Positions 23,901 through 38,900 of a stretch of DNA of 64,000 nucleotides are shown here, in pieces. Numbering within the stretch: the stretch's first letter is position 1; every line of letters starts with the position of its first letter. The notes beneath the pieces are model-generated. The model saw only the letters and a list, made by a program, of their open reading frames with translations. It had not been told where the DNA came from and did not search any database. The position numbers and the translations under genes were made by a program. Source of the stretch: Andrena cerasifolii (lineage: Eukaryota; Arthropoda; Insecta; Hymenoptera; Andrenidae); the NCBI RefSeq assembly GCF_050908995.1, contig NC_135121.1, positions 4,092,001-4,156,000 on the forward strand, in the 5' to 3' direction.

Positions 23901-26900
23901 TAAAAATATATAAAAAAATTATGTTAAACGATTTTACTAATAATGCACTAAAAACTAAAAAATAATTATTTTCTTGCACTATAATTTCGATGGTAATGTG
24001 CGACTTTAAATAAAATCATACAAACTCTGCTTATCCTTTTTCTTTACAATTGATTTGAATTCTACAGGATAATCACAGAGTTTGTATGATTTTATTTCAA
24101 ATCACATATCACCACCGAAATTGTAGTAGAAGAAAATGATTATTTTTTAGTTTTTAGTGCATTTTTAGTAAAATCGTTTAACATAATAATTTTGTTATAT
24201 TTTTTTATTCTCTAGTTTTTAGTGTTTGTGGGTTTTTCTACATTTATTTATATATTTTTTTTTACTTTTTTAAAAAGAAATTGTATTGTCATTCAAACTA
24301 GACACGCCTGCAAAGTTTCAAGACAATTGGATTAGAGGAAGTGGGTGAAAATTGAGTTGCTAGGTTTGAACCATATCCCAAACAAACAGGCACCAAACAT
24401 AAATAGGATCAAAGCTATAGTCCAATTAACGAAAGAAGGCACCTGGGCGGCCCGTACGCCGGCGCGCGTGGCTCGGGAGAGACCCAATGCCCGCTCCGTA
24501 CTTCGTGCGACGTTGCCACGTTGTGTAGCAGATCGAACGTCTCTTTCTATCTTCAAGCGCAACTGTGTCTCTCTCACTCGCTCGATAAAACAGATTTCTT
24601 CATCTACAAATCACTCCTCGCCAAATCCGATCACATTTTTAGAGACTTTGATCAGAATGCAATATGTATTTTGTGAATTACGTGAAATTATGGAAAGGTT
24701 TGAGTCATTGTTTAACAGGTTTTGAACTTGATTACAAAATACAGAATTAATGAAATTCTTCAACATAATTTTCAAAATTCCATTCTCGAAAGCAGAATAT
24801 TTCGTACGTGAAATTTGCAAAATGAAACTGGTTATAATTTTCAAAATTACAAAATTAATTTTTCAATATAAAAAATTAGTATTAGAATAGCCCGCACTTT
24901 CTAGATTAAAATGAAAAAAGAATGAATTCAATACGATAAAGAGTTTCCGAGATAAAAATTCGCAAGTACAACTCGGTTTCATGAAAATAGGCAAAAATTG
25001 AACAAATTCAAAACCAGCAAAGTGATGAGTGAAACCCTTTCCTAATATTTCAGTTTGAACAAAAATTCCCGACATCGAGTGCAATAAGTGATTGTTTAAT
25101 TTGGCGTGGAATGACCCAAAACAGAATAAGAATCCTATGAGCCTGTATTCCACCACTTGTCCGCCATTCATTCTGCATGGCGCGTACCGCAATAGCCAAT
25201 AAGATTTGACACTCTGTCAAATCTCTGTGGGAAGGACGGTTTGCCCTCTGGAAGAGGATAGCAAAATGCACCCGACAAGGACAACGATTACTCTATAGTT
25301 GTTCCATCCTAAGAAAAACCTCGTTCGCGCAGGGATGGTTCTGAGGAGGCGCTGATTGGTCCGACTCCCCACTTAACCGCCTACGTTTTTCTCCGTCTTA
25401 CCGCCTGTTACCTCTCTGTCAACCGTTCCGCAACCTGCAGTGTTGACATTGACATCGGTCACGTCCCGCCCTTGGAGAAGCAGGGAACCCGGCAGGTAAA
25501 GCGCTACAAACAATCGCCTGCGTCGGGCCCGTAAGCAGTAGTGGGGGGCTGCGCAGATCGGTCACAAAACGGTATGGACGTTAGGGTTTTTCTTAGGATG
25601 GATTCAGTATAGGCCCACAGCTAAGTAGTCGAAAGTCATTGGCCAAGGCGTAGGGAGCCGCGTAGGGGAAGCACCAATTGCAAGCCTGGAGTAGCGGCAA
25701 CGTCGCAAATTGTGGCCCAGGTCCCAAGGTGCCTTCTTTCGTTAATTCGACTATAAGTAAAATCCTTTAGAAATAGCCCGAATATGGTATGATTTGGACT
25801 CATTTTCATCAAAAGAATCTAGCCTATCCATCGATCGTACTCCCATGAAAATTTAGTACACAGTATACAAGTTTAAAATTTCATTATTGCCGGCATATGT
25901 TCAGAGCAGAACAAAAGGAGTTCGGCAGAAGCGATTGCTAAGAAACGCTTAACCGAATTAAAGGGCCATTCCTCCAAACTTTCCGCCACTCAAAGAGTTA
26001 ACATGGGATTACTGTATTTGTTGCACTATATTACATTAGTTGCAATAATTGCAAATACTTACCCAGTTAAAATAATTTCGTTATAACTACTTGAACTCGA
26101 ACTCCATTCCCCACCAGATATCGGCCAATCCTTTTCGCTGAATCCAGTCTTTTTTTGAGACTTAGAACCGACCGAATAAAAGGCAGGTACTAAATCTGAA
26201 GGACAATCTGCAAAGTACGCGCAGCATGTTACAGGTGATTCGTGTATATCCATTGGATATGGATTTTCTAAACACGGAAATCCAGGCGTTAACAAATCTA
26301 TCACAACCAAGTCATTCTGTAGTAGAACCACAACAGCATATGGATCCTGATAATCTGTGCAAATGAAAGCAGAATTATTCATTACAATTTCATATACCTG
26401 CTGTGTTATTAAAATTCAAATAGATAGACGATCAGAATTATAGACGAAATAATAAAAGTGGAATTTGAATGCGCAAGGTCGATACTTGTTACGCCAAAAA
26501 TATAAGCCATGTAACACAAGAAAATACGTTTCTATAGATAATTCACTTATTTATTTAAAATCTGATAATTGTTTTATATACCACTGGTCCATGGACTTTC
26601 ACATAGTGTTATGAAGTCTATCACATTGTGCTCCATTTCTAGTACAGTGGTGGTTTTCCCATGTATGACCGTTATGCTCGGAGTTCGCCCAGTTGTATCG
26701 TACGCTAAACCACCGGAAAATATAACGTATGCTTCCCTAAATTAACGAGAACAGTATAAAGTCATCCAAACCTTATGTTTCCAATTATGTAGAAAATAAT
26801 AATAAAATTATCCCGCCAAATATTTACTTCCAAACTAATTCAGTTTAATTATCATTTTAATTAAACCAATTCTATGAAATTAAATCAAAAAGATTCTCCA

Positions 26901-29900
26901 ATTCTACTTTAATAAAACATATCATGAAATCATGAAGAACATTTAGTACGGAGTAATGCTTGTATTGATCTGTGCGTCATTGTTGAAATATTACCTCTTA
27001 TTAAGGAGAAACATCAACCATAGAAATAATCAAAACACGCACAGAAATGATTATATTTATTATTAAAATTATGATTATTGATACGTCAGAATTGGCTTTC
27101 GAATGGCTAGGTATTCGGGCGGGATCCCGATACTCCCAAGATTCTCTTCGAATTCTGGGCAGAAGTTTTGACAGAGATCTCGCCCGGGCCCGCCCGAATT
27201 TTTCCGCCGCGTCCCGAAGTTCGGGTTTGCGAGCCTCGAGACGATCCGCACGCCCTAGACTTATCAAGAATACTTTCAAGAAATTCTTGTTTCAAATAAG
27301 ATTCGGACCGATTCGAATCTTTTCAGTATTGAATAACTTCGAATCGTTTCGAAGCTGAGATTCGAACGCCCGTCACTAACAATTAGTCGTTACCCTATTT
27401 TTATGAATATCATGACTAATGTTTCTCCTTTAAAAAAGTAAAAAATTTCAGAAAATAAGAATTTATAGTCGGATTTGCTAAAGAAGGCGCCTGGGCGACC
27501 CGTAGGCCGGAGTACGTGGCTCGGGAGAGACCCGTGGCGGTCTCTATCCCAAAATTCTCGAAGCTCGGGCATCACTGCTGTCCAGCGGTCGCTGGCAACT
27601 CTCCGAACGCCGGGACGGTGCATGGTTGAAGTGGAATGCGTCCGTGAGGCGCTGTTGCCATTTTACCTGATCGCGCGAGCGCGGGTTGCAGGATAAAACG
27701 CTGACCCTGTACTGTCGTTTCAAAAGCGATTTCCACTACCGCGATGTCCCCTTGTTAGTCCAAAAAAAATTAGAGGACACGGTGGATAAAATTAATAAAT
27801 ACTTTATTCAGTGGAACCTAAAAATAAACCCTAAGAAATCAGTCACAATACTTTTCCGCAAACCTAGCTAGCCCGGCTCTCCTCCAAAGCCAAAGCTAAC
27901 AGTAATAAATTCAAAATATCCATCACTGTTCCTGGTACCTCAAATAGAGAAAAAATCCCTCATGCTAAAGCTGTCAAATACCAGGGAGTCACCATTGATT
28001 ACCTATTACGTGGCAACCAACACCTAGATATTCAACCCGGAAAAGCACACAGAGCATTTCAGGCCCATAGCAGAATGTTCCATTGCACACAGCTAACTAA
28101 CCGAGTCAAGATAATCTTATACATGCTAATAATACGTCCCATCATAACATACGCTTCACCCATTTGGTGGAATTCCAACCACACCACACTAAAGAAACTG
28201 AGGGCCTTCGAACGCAAATGCCTGCGGACCTGTCTCAGGATGTACAGATCGCAACACTCTATAAAATAATATATAGTAACGCAAAGATTCTTCGCATCGA
28301 CTCCTCTTGCATCCAGTTAACACGTAATTAAAGAATACAAAGAATAACATTCCTAAATTTGCGACTAAACACGATCGGGCAACAATTGAACAGACGACCG
28401 TTGATGTCGACGGAGGATCGAAGCATCCACGCCAGACCCACGGCTAAAAGGGCGAGGCGAGAGGTGCTACGAAAATCCGCAGGTAAAATCACAGCCGCCC
28501 CAGCACCACGATCGCGAATCAAATAGGAACAAGGAGTGGGGGGGGAGGCACCGCGAACCCACGCGGGAACGCACATGCGAACCGCGACACGGGACTCAGG
28601 GTGGCGATAGGCCACAAGCTCGAAGATATTAGAGGGGGAGAAGGGAGGAGCAGTGCCTTTCTCGGGTGCTGGCCACCGGTAGCGAGCTCGATGAAACTGA
28701 TATTGCCTAGCGATTTCGGGGAAGTTGGAGTCTTGTGGTCGGTTGGGATGGAACCCGGGACGAAAACCACGATGGAGCCCGATGTTTCCGATACCGAGAA
28801 CTTCGGCGAAGTCGGCGGGGCCGTCTCAATAGGTACAGCATAGAAGAAGGTAGACTAAAGAATGGGAGGGGGTTAAGGGACGGGCACAAACCCAGTACAG
28901 CTTAGCAAGTATAGGAGAGGAGTGTAAGGAGGGCCATGAAGGGGTTCTCTCGATCCTCAATGAGAATCGTCAACCTGCCACGATCCTGGGCATGTGTAAC
29001 TAGGGCCCGGGGAAGCAGGGGGCCCCTCCCGCAAAAGAAGAAATCGCTACCACGAGATAGGTGGGGCAGACAAGGGCACGCATCTCGGATTGAAAACTCA
29101 ACGACCCGAACTCTCGATAGCAGCACGAATACAAATCAAGGACCCACGGGTAGTCGTCACCGACTAACGTCGGGGAACGACGGGCGCGCTTGCGCGCGCT
29201 TAGGATTAGTAGCACAGACTGACGCATTATGCAAGGGAACTAACTTACACCGGAATATCTGGTCATAGGTTAACGTCAACGCTTAGGACAGTCCCGCGAG
29301 ATTGAGTTGGCTATAGAGCAACGACGCAGGAAACGGCTAATGACCCGTACACTCGCTTGAGAGGAGCGTGTAGGACCCTGTCCGAAGCTAGGATAGATCG
29401 GCGCATCCTCCATGACAAGCGGACTCGCGAGTAAAACCTCTCCGTCGGCATGCAGCAAACAAGTAGCCCGGGCCTACAAAAAGTCGACGTGATGTCAGAA
29501 AGCAAGGGAACCACCCCGTCGGGTTAAGGAGATGCCTTTCGGTAATGCAAGTCCGCCAGGACATGTCTCTCCCTATGAGCCTGTATTCCACCACTTGTCC
29601 GCCATTTATTCTGCATGCCGCGTGCCGTCCGCAATCGTCAATAAAATTCGACACTCTGTCAAATCTCTATGGGAAGGTCGTTGGCCTCGCTCTCTCGAAG
29701 AGGATAGTGATATACACTCGACACAGACAAAGATTACTCTAGGCCACAGCTAAGTAATCGAAAGTCATTGGCCAAGGTGACATTGGCAAGGGTGCCGCGT
29801 AGAGGAAGCACCAATCACGAGTCTGCAGTAGCGGCAACATCGCAAGTTCTGGCCCCGGTCCCAAGGCACCTTCTTTAGTAAATCAGACTATAGTTGGTTT

Positions 29901-32900
29901 GATTTTCGCTTTTACAGGATTATAAAAAATTTAATTAGACAAGCAATTATTTACTACGTATAATTTATCAAATTATAAAGATTTATGAACTGTAAAATTC
30001 GACATTTTGAAACGAATTACTAATTAATTAAAATGCATAGGAAAAGAAACATTAATTATACCTTACCCAGATCTAGAGAGCTTCCATTCTACTTTTTGAA
30101 TTGATTTACAAGGTTCTGGTTCCCCGTCTTTTGTGGTTTTTGCTGTAAACAAAATAGAGAAATAAAATAAATATAAGATATGGCACAATGTAAAAGTTGA
30201 GGAGGCAAGATCATTCGCCAACTCTTTCGTGATGTATCTGCACATATATGCTATATCAGCATATTTTCGTAGCTATATGTATAGTGGGTCTATTGATTGT
30301 ACTGAAAGGGTTTCTATAACAATCCACAGCAAGTGTAGCCATACTCATAAAGTTGTCACGTGGGATACCTTTACTCATAAGGTAATCTACATCTATATAA
30401 TGTAATTAAGTGGCTACTCGCCACTCCACTAAATAACTGAACGTGTCTGAACGAGCCTCACATTCTATCTTATACCTCGTCTGTGGAGAAAATATGATGC
30501 GATGAGATCCGATATTGAATGAGCACTACATATCGCAGCAGGCCCGCACGCGGATTGAGCTCCAAGAGACAGAGCGTAGGCACATGAAAGACGAAGCGAG
30601 ACAGAGTATCATACTTTCTCTCTTTCGTAGCAGACGACAACGTCTCGTCAAGTTTTTCGTTTCCACTTTCTCGCTCTTGGATTGTCTCACACGCGCCAGC
30701 CATCGGCGGCTCGGAATCGTCGACGCTATTTGTTAAGCGCTCGCCGCCAGCCCCTAGCCGCGAGCACATATCGAGAGGTTACTGTGGCGGTTAGTTTGGA
30801 TTTGATACATCTTGCCGTCCGGTTTTATGTCTCGTCCTCGAAAGATGGAAGGATGAGACGTATCCGTGTCCTTGGGTATCGTCTAGGCACAGCAACAGCG
30901 CCATCTGTAGGCAATTGCTGTCCATCTGACATCAGGTACTGCACCTCAGGCTCTGCACATCAGAACGCAGCCAAATGCGAACACAGACTGCTGCAGTTCT
31001 GACGTCAGATTCTGCTGCCCAGATCTGGCTATCAGGGGGGGGTAGACCTTTTAGTCTTTTCAGATTCGTCTTCAACGCGAGGGGGGGGGGGGGCATAACG
31101 GCACGTGCCGCGGGTTCCAGGCGCCACTCAGGCTATTCGGCCAGCGAGTGTACAAACATATACCCAAGTAGTTTCTCCAGAGCATTTCCCCAGGGTCGCG
31201 GTTTATGACCGTATTGTTCCGCGAGTCGGCGGTAGAGAACGGTTTCCAACAGTTTTGAGTAATTTATAGCATAATTGGTTCCACCTCGTAGCAGACATGA
31301 ACTCCCGATTCGACCGAGTCTCGGCTCGAATCGAATTTCGAGCTACTCGAATATTCGTGTACTCGAACAGCTCTAGTACGGGATACAACAGTGTTTCCCA
31401 ACGTGGGGCCCACGCCCCACAGGGAGGCAATTTGATTGTTAAAGGGGGCAATTCGAATCACAGTTATTTTAAGTAACTTTGGTTCGGTTTAGACGGTTTA
31501 TAATTTCCAGAAAGATATTCAAGAAACGTTCGTATGTTTTAGGTACAAGCATATCATCGAGAGGCTGTGCATTTTCCCACACGTTCCCTGCGATATTCCT
31601 ACATCGCTTGTATCACACCATTATCTTACATCGATCCTACACAAGTATTTTATCATGTCTACACCACTTACACATATGTACTGTGCGTTGCTGAGAAGAT
31701 AGCAAGCGAAAGGAATGCGAGTCTGATTGTTTATACCAGCGGTGGGGCACCTCACGTGCCGCTTTTCCTTCCAACCGTTCCGACCCCACACAATATCCGC
31801 GAGCAAAATGTAGTATTCTCGATACTAAATAAGAAAGAACTTGTTTCGCGCATGCGGCTGAGCTCTTGGACTGCCGCGAGGTCCCTGTTCCTCCACTTTA
31901 CCACCCACCGTTCCTGATCTCTTACGGCAGAGGTGCGCAAATAGCCGCTCGGAGCCAGAGACCTCTTTGCGATACTGGAAGCCTGGTCAAAACCAAGCGT
32001 GGAGCTGTTACGTTGCTAACCACAGCAAAAGGTCGTGGTAACTGTAAGACTCTATGTGCGTGGAGACTCGCACCACACACACTACTGCAGTTGCCCTCAC
32101 CCATACTGTGCTTAACAATGTAACAGCTCCACGCTCGCCTCTGGCCCACCACCCAGAATCGCAAAGAGGTCTCCGGCTCCAAGCGATTCTTTGTGCATCT
32201 CTGATATATGGGGTATTTCAAGTGTAAATCAAACTCTGTATCAACAGTTTGAAAACATCCAAACAAACACATGGTGTATCACCAAGTGACGTCACGTCAA
32301 CGCTTTCGGTGTGGAATAGGTGCGCAGCCGAAGGAGCGTTGGTAGGGGTAAGTAAATAGCGACTTCTGCGGGCGCCAACGCACGCAGAACTAGTCTAAAC
32401 TCGTCGGTCGGCAAGTTCATTCTTATTTGGTATCAGGTATCGTATTGGCCTCGCCGTGGCGGCGTGTGTCACAAATACACACGTCGTGTGTAGCGTCAGC
32501 GACGCGCAGGATCCCTGACGTGGCGGACGGGAGTGGGAGAATCCCAAAGAGCTTTCGAGCCCTTGGACAGCTGGGTTATCGTGCAACATTGACGAATACG
32601 AAGATAGCGAACAGAACATAGGTGGTGCAAGCGAAGTACCACTTTTGCCCCTACGCCGTCCCGTTAGACTTCTTCTCAGCAACGCACAATACGTATATAC
32701 CATTTCCATATCATTTCAAAACGCTTCCCACTTCTATACAGCTGCAACAGAAGTCGAAAATCCATTTGCAACATCGTTGTAACAGTAATATTATATATTA
32801 TAAGCTAATCCACACCTTTGGTACATTTTCGAGAAATACCAAAAAAAAAAACCGTTTGCAATTTCGTTGGATACTCGAGAGAAGGCGAAAATTGGATTGT

Positions 32901-35900
32901 GAGTTTGTTAAAAAATTCTTATTATAATACTATAGTCTGATTTCCTAAAGAAAGCACCTGGGCGGCCAGTCAGCCGGCGCGCGTGGCTCGGGAGAGACCC
33001 AATGCCCGCTCCCCCTGTACTTCGTGCGACGTTGTCACGTTGTGTAGCAGATCCGAAGTCTCTCTTTTTACCTTCAAGCGCAACTGTGTCTCTCTCGCTG
33101 GCTCGATAAAACAGATTCCTTCATCTACAAGTCACTCCACGCCACATCCGATCACATTTTTAGAGACTTTAATCAGAATGCAATATGTATTATGTGAATC
33201 ACGTGAAATTATGGAAAGGTTAGAGTCATTCTTTAGTGGTTTTTGAACTTGGTTACAAAATATAGGACTTTAAATTGTGCGATTTCTGCCTACGTTCGTG
33301 GAAAGATGCTGTACTTATGAATTTCTATCTCGAAAACTATCAACAGCATTGGGTTAATTTTCTTTTACTTTAATCGAGAAGAATTAATCTTTCAGAATAA
33401 AGCTTCGAAATTTGAAGATCTATTTGAAGCAATATGGGCATATTTTTTTACACTTGGAAACAAGCGACCGTCGAGGAGAAATTTGCAAAATGAATTTTTG
33501 GTCATAATTTTATAAATTACAAAATTAATTTTTCAATCTAAAAAAATATTATTAGAATAGGCCGCGCCTTCTAGATTAAAATAAAAAAGAATGAATTCAA
33601 TACGATAAAGAATTTCCGGGATAAAAATTCATAAGCACAGCTCGGTTTCATGAAAATAGGCAAAAATTAAATAAATTCAAAACCAGCAAAGTGATGACTG
33701 AAATATCTCCTAATATTTCAGTTTAAACAAAACCCCTGATATCGAGTGTGACGTCCCGGCCCCACCACGGTTTCGCGACTTAGTGTCGGCGAGCGCCACC
33801 AGAGGTCTAACCTTCTCGCAAGTTCTAATTCCCAATCTCATTTCATATGTATACAAGTTCCAAATTATGTCCTCTTGTGTCCCCGTGTGTGTCTAGGGCA
33901 GGGGCCGTCAGCTATAACCCTACTGATGAGTCTGGCTGACGGTCCCAAGATAAAACGCACCTCTTCTTTTCCTCCTTGATCCTTCAAAGCCAATCCACCT
34001 GCCCCGCACAGATACTCCATTGCGGTGTAACCGGCCGACCTTAGGGTTTAGGTTATGTTGGAGGCGACGGGACAAGAAAACTCCCTTCTCGTCCAGAACG
34101 TTCCGGCAATTCTGGACCTGACACGAGTGCAAAAAGTGATCGACTTGGCGTGGAATGACCCTAAATAGAATAAGAATCCTAAGGGCCTGTATTCCTCGAC
34201 TTGTCCGCCAATTCATTCTGGCTAGGGCTTGCAAACCGGTAAATCGGTTTGAAGTTTCTTTTCACTGATAACTTAGTAGATGTCGACGGAATTATGCGCT
34301 ATATATATGCGCTACATTGCTATACATACAATTTTTACCAGTAATTCGCCAAATTTTTACCGGGAATTCGATAAATTACGTATTTCTCGATATTTACCGG
34401 TAAGTTACGTATTTCTCAATATTAAGCGGTAAATTACGTATTTCTCGATATTTACCGGTAAATTACGTATTTCTCGATATTTACCGGTAAATTATGTATT
34501 TCTCGATATTTACCGGTAGATCGCGAGAAATAGTAGCGCATATATGTACCGCATAATTCCGTCGATATCTACTACGTTATCAGTGAAAAAAAGCTTCAAA
34601 CCGATTTACCGGTTTGCAATCCCTAATTCTGGCGCGTGCCGTCCGCAATCGTCAATAAGATTCGACACTCTGTAAAATCCCTATGGGAAGGACGTTGGCC
34701 TCGCCTTCTCGAAAAAGATAGCGATATACACCCGACAAAGACAACGATTACTCTCTAGGCCAACACCTAAGTAGTCGAAAGTCATTGGTCAAGATGTAGG
34801 GAGCCGCGTATGGGAAACATCAATCACGAGTCTGGAGTAGCGGCAACATCGCAAGTTCTGGCCCCGGTCCCAAGGTGCCTTCTTTAGATAATCGGACTAT
34901 AACAATAACGTCCATCGCCCCTTTATTTTAGATGCACAAAAAAAGATTCTCACCGTGTGGGTAGGTTACGTTCGTTGATTTCACTTGACGCACCGTCCAT
35001 GTTGACAAAGAACCATCCGTGTGACTACACATAAACTGTTTACCCTCGTGATGCCATGATATCGATTTCAATGGTACATCGCTTTGGCATCTGTAATCCG
35101 CATTTCTCGTTTTTAAATCCCACAAAACTATTTGTCCCGATTCGTACCCTATCAGCATCTGCAAACAGAATTTTAATACATGAAAGCCGAGTATCTTGAC
35201 GAGGAAAATAATTTATTTCCTAAATAACTGTACTAAGGAGAAATATACATATAAATATCTGTAATAAAATGTAATCTCGTAACATGATTGTATAATTCGT
35301 CGTAAATTTATAATACAAGTTACGTACAAACAAAAGGAGCAAGTATGAAAATGTGGTGCAGAATGATTCTTAAAATTAAAGAAATTATTTTAAGTGTAGT
35401 GATCGGTGTCTTTTGGAACACGTGTGTAATTATGGTTTTTAACATAAAAATCAATGAGGTTCTAATAAACTGAGGACTTCCAGAAAATGTAATAGAATAT
35501 GCATATTTATTAGCAGCATGATGATGACATATGGAAATGAAATATCAAAATATTGTGGTTACTAGTTTTCAAAAACGTTACACGAATGGAACGTTTTAGC
35601 ATCGGTTGTTTGAACTTTAACGTTTACTGTAATTTCCATTTTGTACGAGACAAAGAAAATAGATTGAAAACTGTGTCCCACCACAATATGTACAATGCGA
35701 TATTAATTTCTGATTACAAATAATTCAATGTTAGACGATACTAAATACACGAATACAAAATTACATAGATATTACTATGATAGAAACATCAGTTTATAGT
35801 TGTTCTGAATTTTCTAGAAATTTTCCACAGTAAAATTAATATAATCAAGAAAAATAATAATGCTGTGGCATTTCCAGCCCTTGAGTACACGATACTCGCA

Positions 35901-38900
35901 CATAGGATATGCAAGTAGCCATGTAAATGTCGTGCGCACGTGTCGCGTATACACACACATACAAGGCGTATGATAAGGAATACCATATACTAAATTGAAA
36001 TTATAATTGATATCCGCCGATTGTTATACGATATTTTCATTTCAGGGAGAATCTAACTATTATATCGTTCCTACTGTTAAATTAGAAATACCATTACCAA
36101 GGATATTAATTTTAGATTCTATTCATTTCTTAATACTTACACACAAGTTAACAATTTAAATGTCATGTACTACGAAGTAGTTCCTATTATAATTCAATCA
36201 TTCAACTTATGCAAAATTATTAAATATTGCATTTCAAGTGATCCCATTTATATATGTACATATGTAAAGAACATTTGACATATGAATTGTGTTTGATAAA
36301 TAGATTGAAGCATTTACTTTATATGCCAGTATATTCGTTTTATCTTCAATTTTTTTTTATAACTTTTTTTACGTTTAGTAATAAAAACATTACAATTCAT
36401 AGAAAATTCAACCACATATTAAAATATAATTTCTTTGTAAATTTAAACCCAAAGATGTGCATTGTAGAAATTGAATGTGATTCAATTTATAGCATCAATT
36501 TCCCATATTAATGGAACAAGAATATCTCTTGAAAATGGCAAACAAATAATTTTCCAAAGTCGGTGATAATAATTAACCCTTTAATATACAAGTTTTGTTT
36601 ACTTTTCTCGGTAAACAACCATCAAATCTGTTTATATAAAATTATAGTCCATGAATACTGTAACAAGTTTGATTCATTTGCAGTGGTATAATAGTGAGGA
36701 ATAATAACAACAATTCTTTGTTATGATAACCAGAGTTATTTCTTTTATCAATTAAGCCAGTATCCATCAAAACAACTGAAAAATCGACTAAAAATTTAAG
36801 TGTGTATATTTATGTGGCACATTTTGAAACAAGCCACAACATGCTATCCGAAATTTCAGTCCTTGCAAAAATACCGGATTTCATTTTTAAGTAGGAATAC
36901 CAGTACAACCCCTGTAGGATGTATCATTATTTAGTGAATTATATACAAAGGAAAATATTAGCACTACACTGTATGCGTTACAGTATAAGATACCAGGAAA
37001 TAAGTAATAGATTTTACCAGTAAAATGAAAGAACTGCTTGGAACGAACGTATCAAGTATTGCCTCTGATATGAGCATGTACAAATTTTGTTGTTCAGGTA
37101 GGCCTGTGTACATCACGGGCGCGTATGTTAAAGGGTTAATAACACTTGAGATTAATTCATATGTCAAATACTTCATTTTTATAAATGATACTCATACACA
37201 TATCTTTGATCTATTAATTCTATATTAAAGTATAAGGTCATCTCATAAAGTGGTATTGATACATTCTTGTAATATTCAATTCTTTTCTGTACCTTTAATG
37301 TACTATATAAGGTCTAATATGTGTGCGTATAGGATATTAACCAGCGCAAGTATGCTGTATAGATAGATATTAATTAGCGGAATATGCTAGAAAGTCTCCA
37401 GTTTCTGATATGCTTGTAGAAATTTGTATGATCTGATTGATTTATACTGCATTTGTATCCTCGATTCTGAATGACAAATACCTTTGAGAACATCTTACAT
37501 ATGCACACATGTATATACCGTGATACCAATAAGATTACATTAAAGATGATTGTAAAAGAAATGTTATACATGGAGAACGTATAAAAAGATGAGTCATTGT
37601 AATGGTGAGATAAATTTTTGTCAAGCTCCTCATAATTTTGTGAACTAACACGACATTGCTATACACATTTATTAAACTGATATAAGAGTAGTAAGGATTA
37701 CAAAAGAACGGGAACAACAAAAGATGCACTAAATATACAACAAGTAACGTTATTCCTTATGTAAAAACATTGTGGAAGTAATATGTTATACATGTACAGT
37801 ATTCTCGCGCTATAAGCTCGACTTGCGCTCTACGCTATAAGCTCGTCGATATACCCACCATTTCTGGCACTTATGCAGAGCGAACCAGCGAGTTGCTGTC
37901 TTGCCGGGAACGAAAGTGAGAGAAAACAGGCCTAAAAAAAACATGTTCCCTATACACTGTAGCCACAGGCTTATAGCGAATAAATACTGTATATTACACG
38001 TTGTATAAATAACGTTATTTGTAAAATTATAAGTACAATCGTAACATCAACTACCGGACCATAAGAAAGTAAATGAAGCCAGCCACACAGTAAAAATAAA
38101 AAAAAAGGAATAAAACTTTTGCCCATTCACGAATTTATTAGATATATTTACCAGTGTTTGTCATAATTAATCCTGCGAATAACAAAGAAGTATTCTTATT
38201 TTCCGTTTGGAAGTGGAACGAATTTTATCGAATCAATGTCAATTCGACCCTTAGCGTTATGTGTTGCAATAAACAAAGTGTTACTACTTGAACTGTGAAC
38301 ACCATTACCAAATGTATGACATAACTTTTCATTATTCTTCCGCCCGTATGCTGAATGTGTTAGTGACAAATCGAATGATGCGATTTTATTGGAGGGAAAC
38401 AACTTGATTTAGTCCTTGTATACGACAGTAATGGCATGCACGCATGCATACACACAACATGCAAACACACACTTCTGTTTCTTGTTACAATAAACACGTC
38501 AAGAGAAGTTCATAAAAGATGCCCGAATGGACACTGAAAATAGCCTAGCGTATCATGATTTTATTTAATTAAATCGACATAGTTTCCAAAGATATACGAA
38601 ATGGCGTCATGTTAATGTAAGGATGGAGAACAATGCAAAATAAAACGTACTCAAAAACACGCGTACCTTGCTCAAATCTAAAGGATTATCACTCAAGTGT
38701 ACTACAGCACCAGGATGGGTCTTTCTAGATCTGAAAAATATATATACATATATAATATATGTGTCTGTGTATGCGTGTATCTGATGTTGGCTGTGTGGTA
38801 ATATGTGTCGTGTTTATGCACGTATATCTATATATCCATATAGATAAACATTTATAAGATACGATCTTATATCGTTCAATGTACGTAAACCAATATTCGT

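Larger units (their letters stand above)
32931..34901. mobile_element. long-TIR element, copy C, with two nested insertions
   Basis: TATAGTCTGATTTCCTAAAG and CTTTAGATAATCGGACTATA terminate it. The left 300 bp (GGCTCGGGAGAGACCC) and right segments match copy A. It is interrupted by a solo LTR (33747-34123) and a hAT MITE (34223-34625). Copy A gives the uninterrupted sequence at both sites. It ends 53 bp from Tomosyn exon d. Confidence 0.75.

Noticed and set aside
27105..27370. GC-rich block with TAGGTATTCGGGCGG at one side and GGGCGTTCGAATCTC-like sequence at the other
   Set aside because: Terminal similarity is weak and no target duplication was found, so it is not called as an element.
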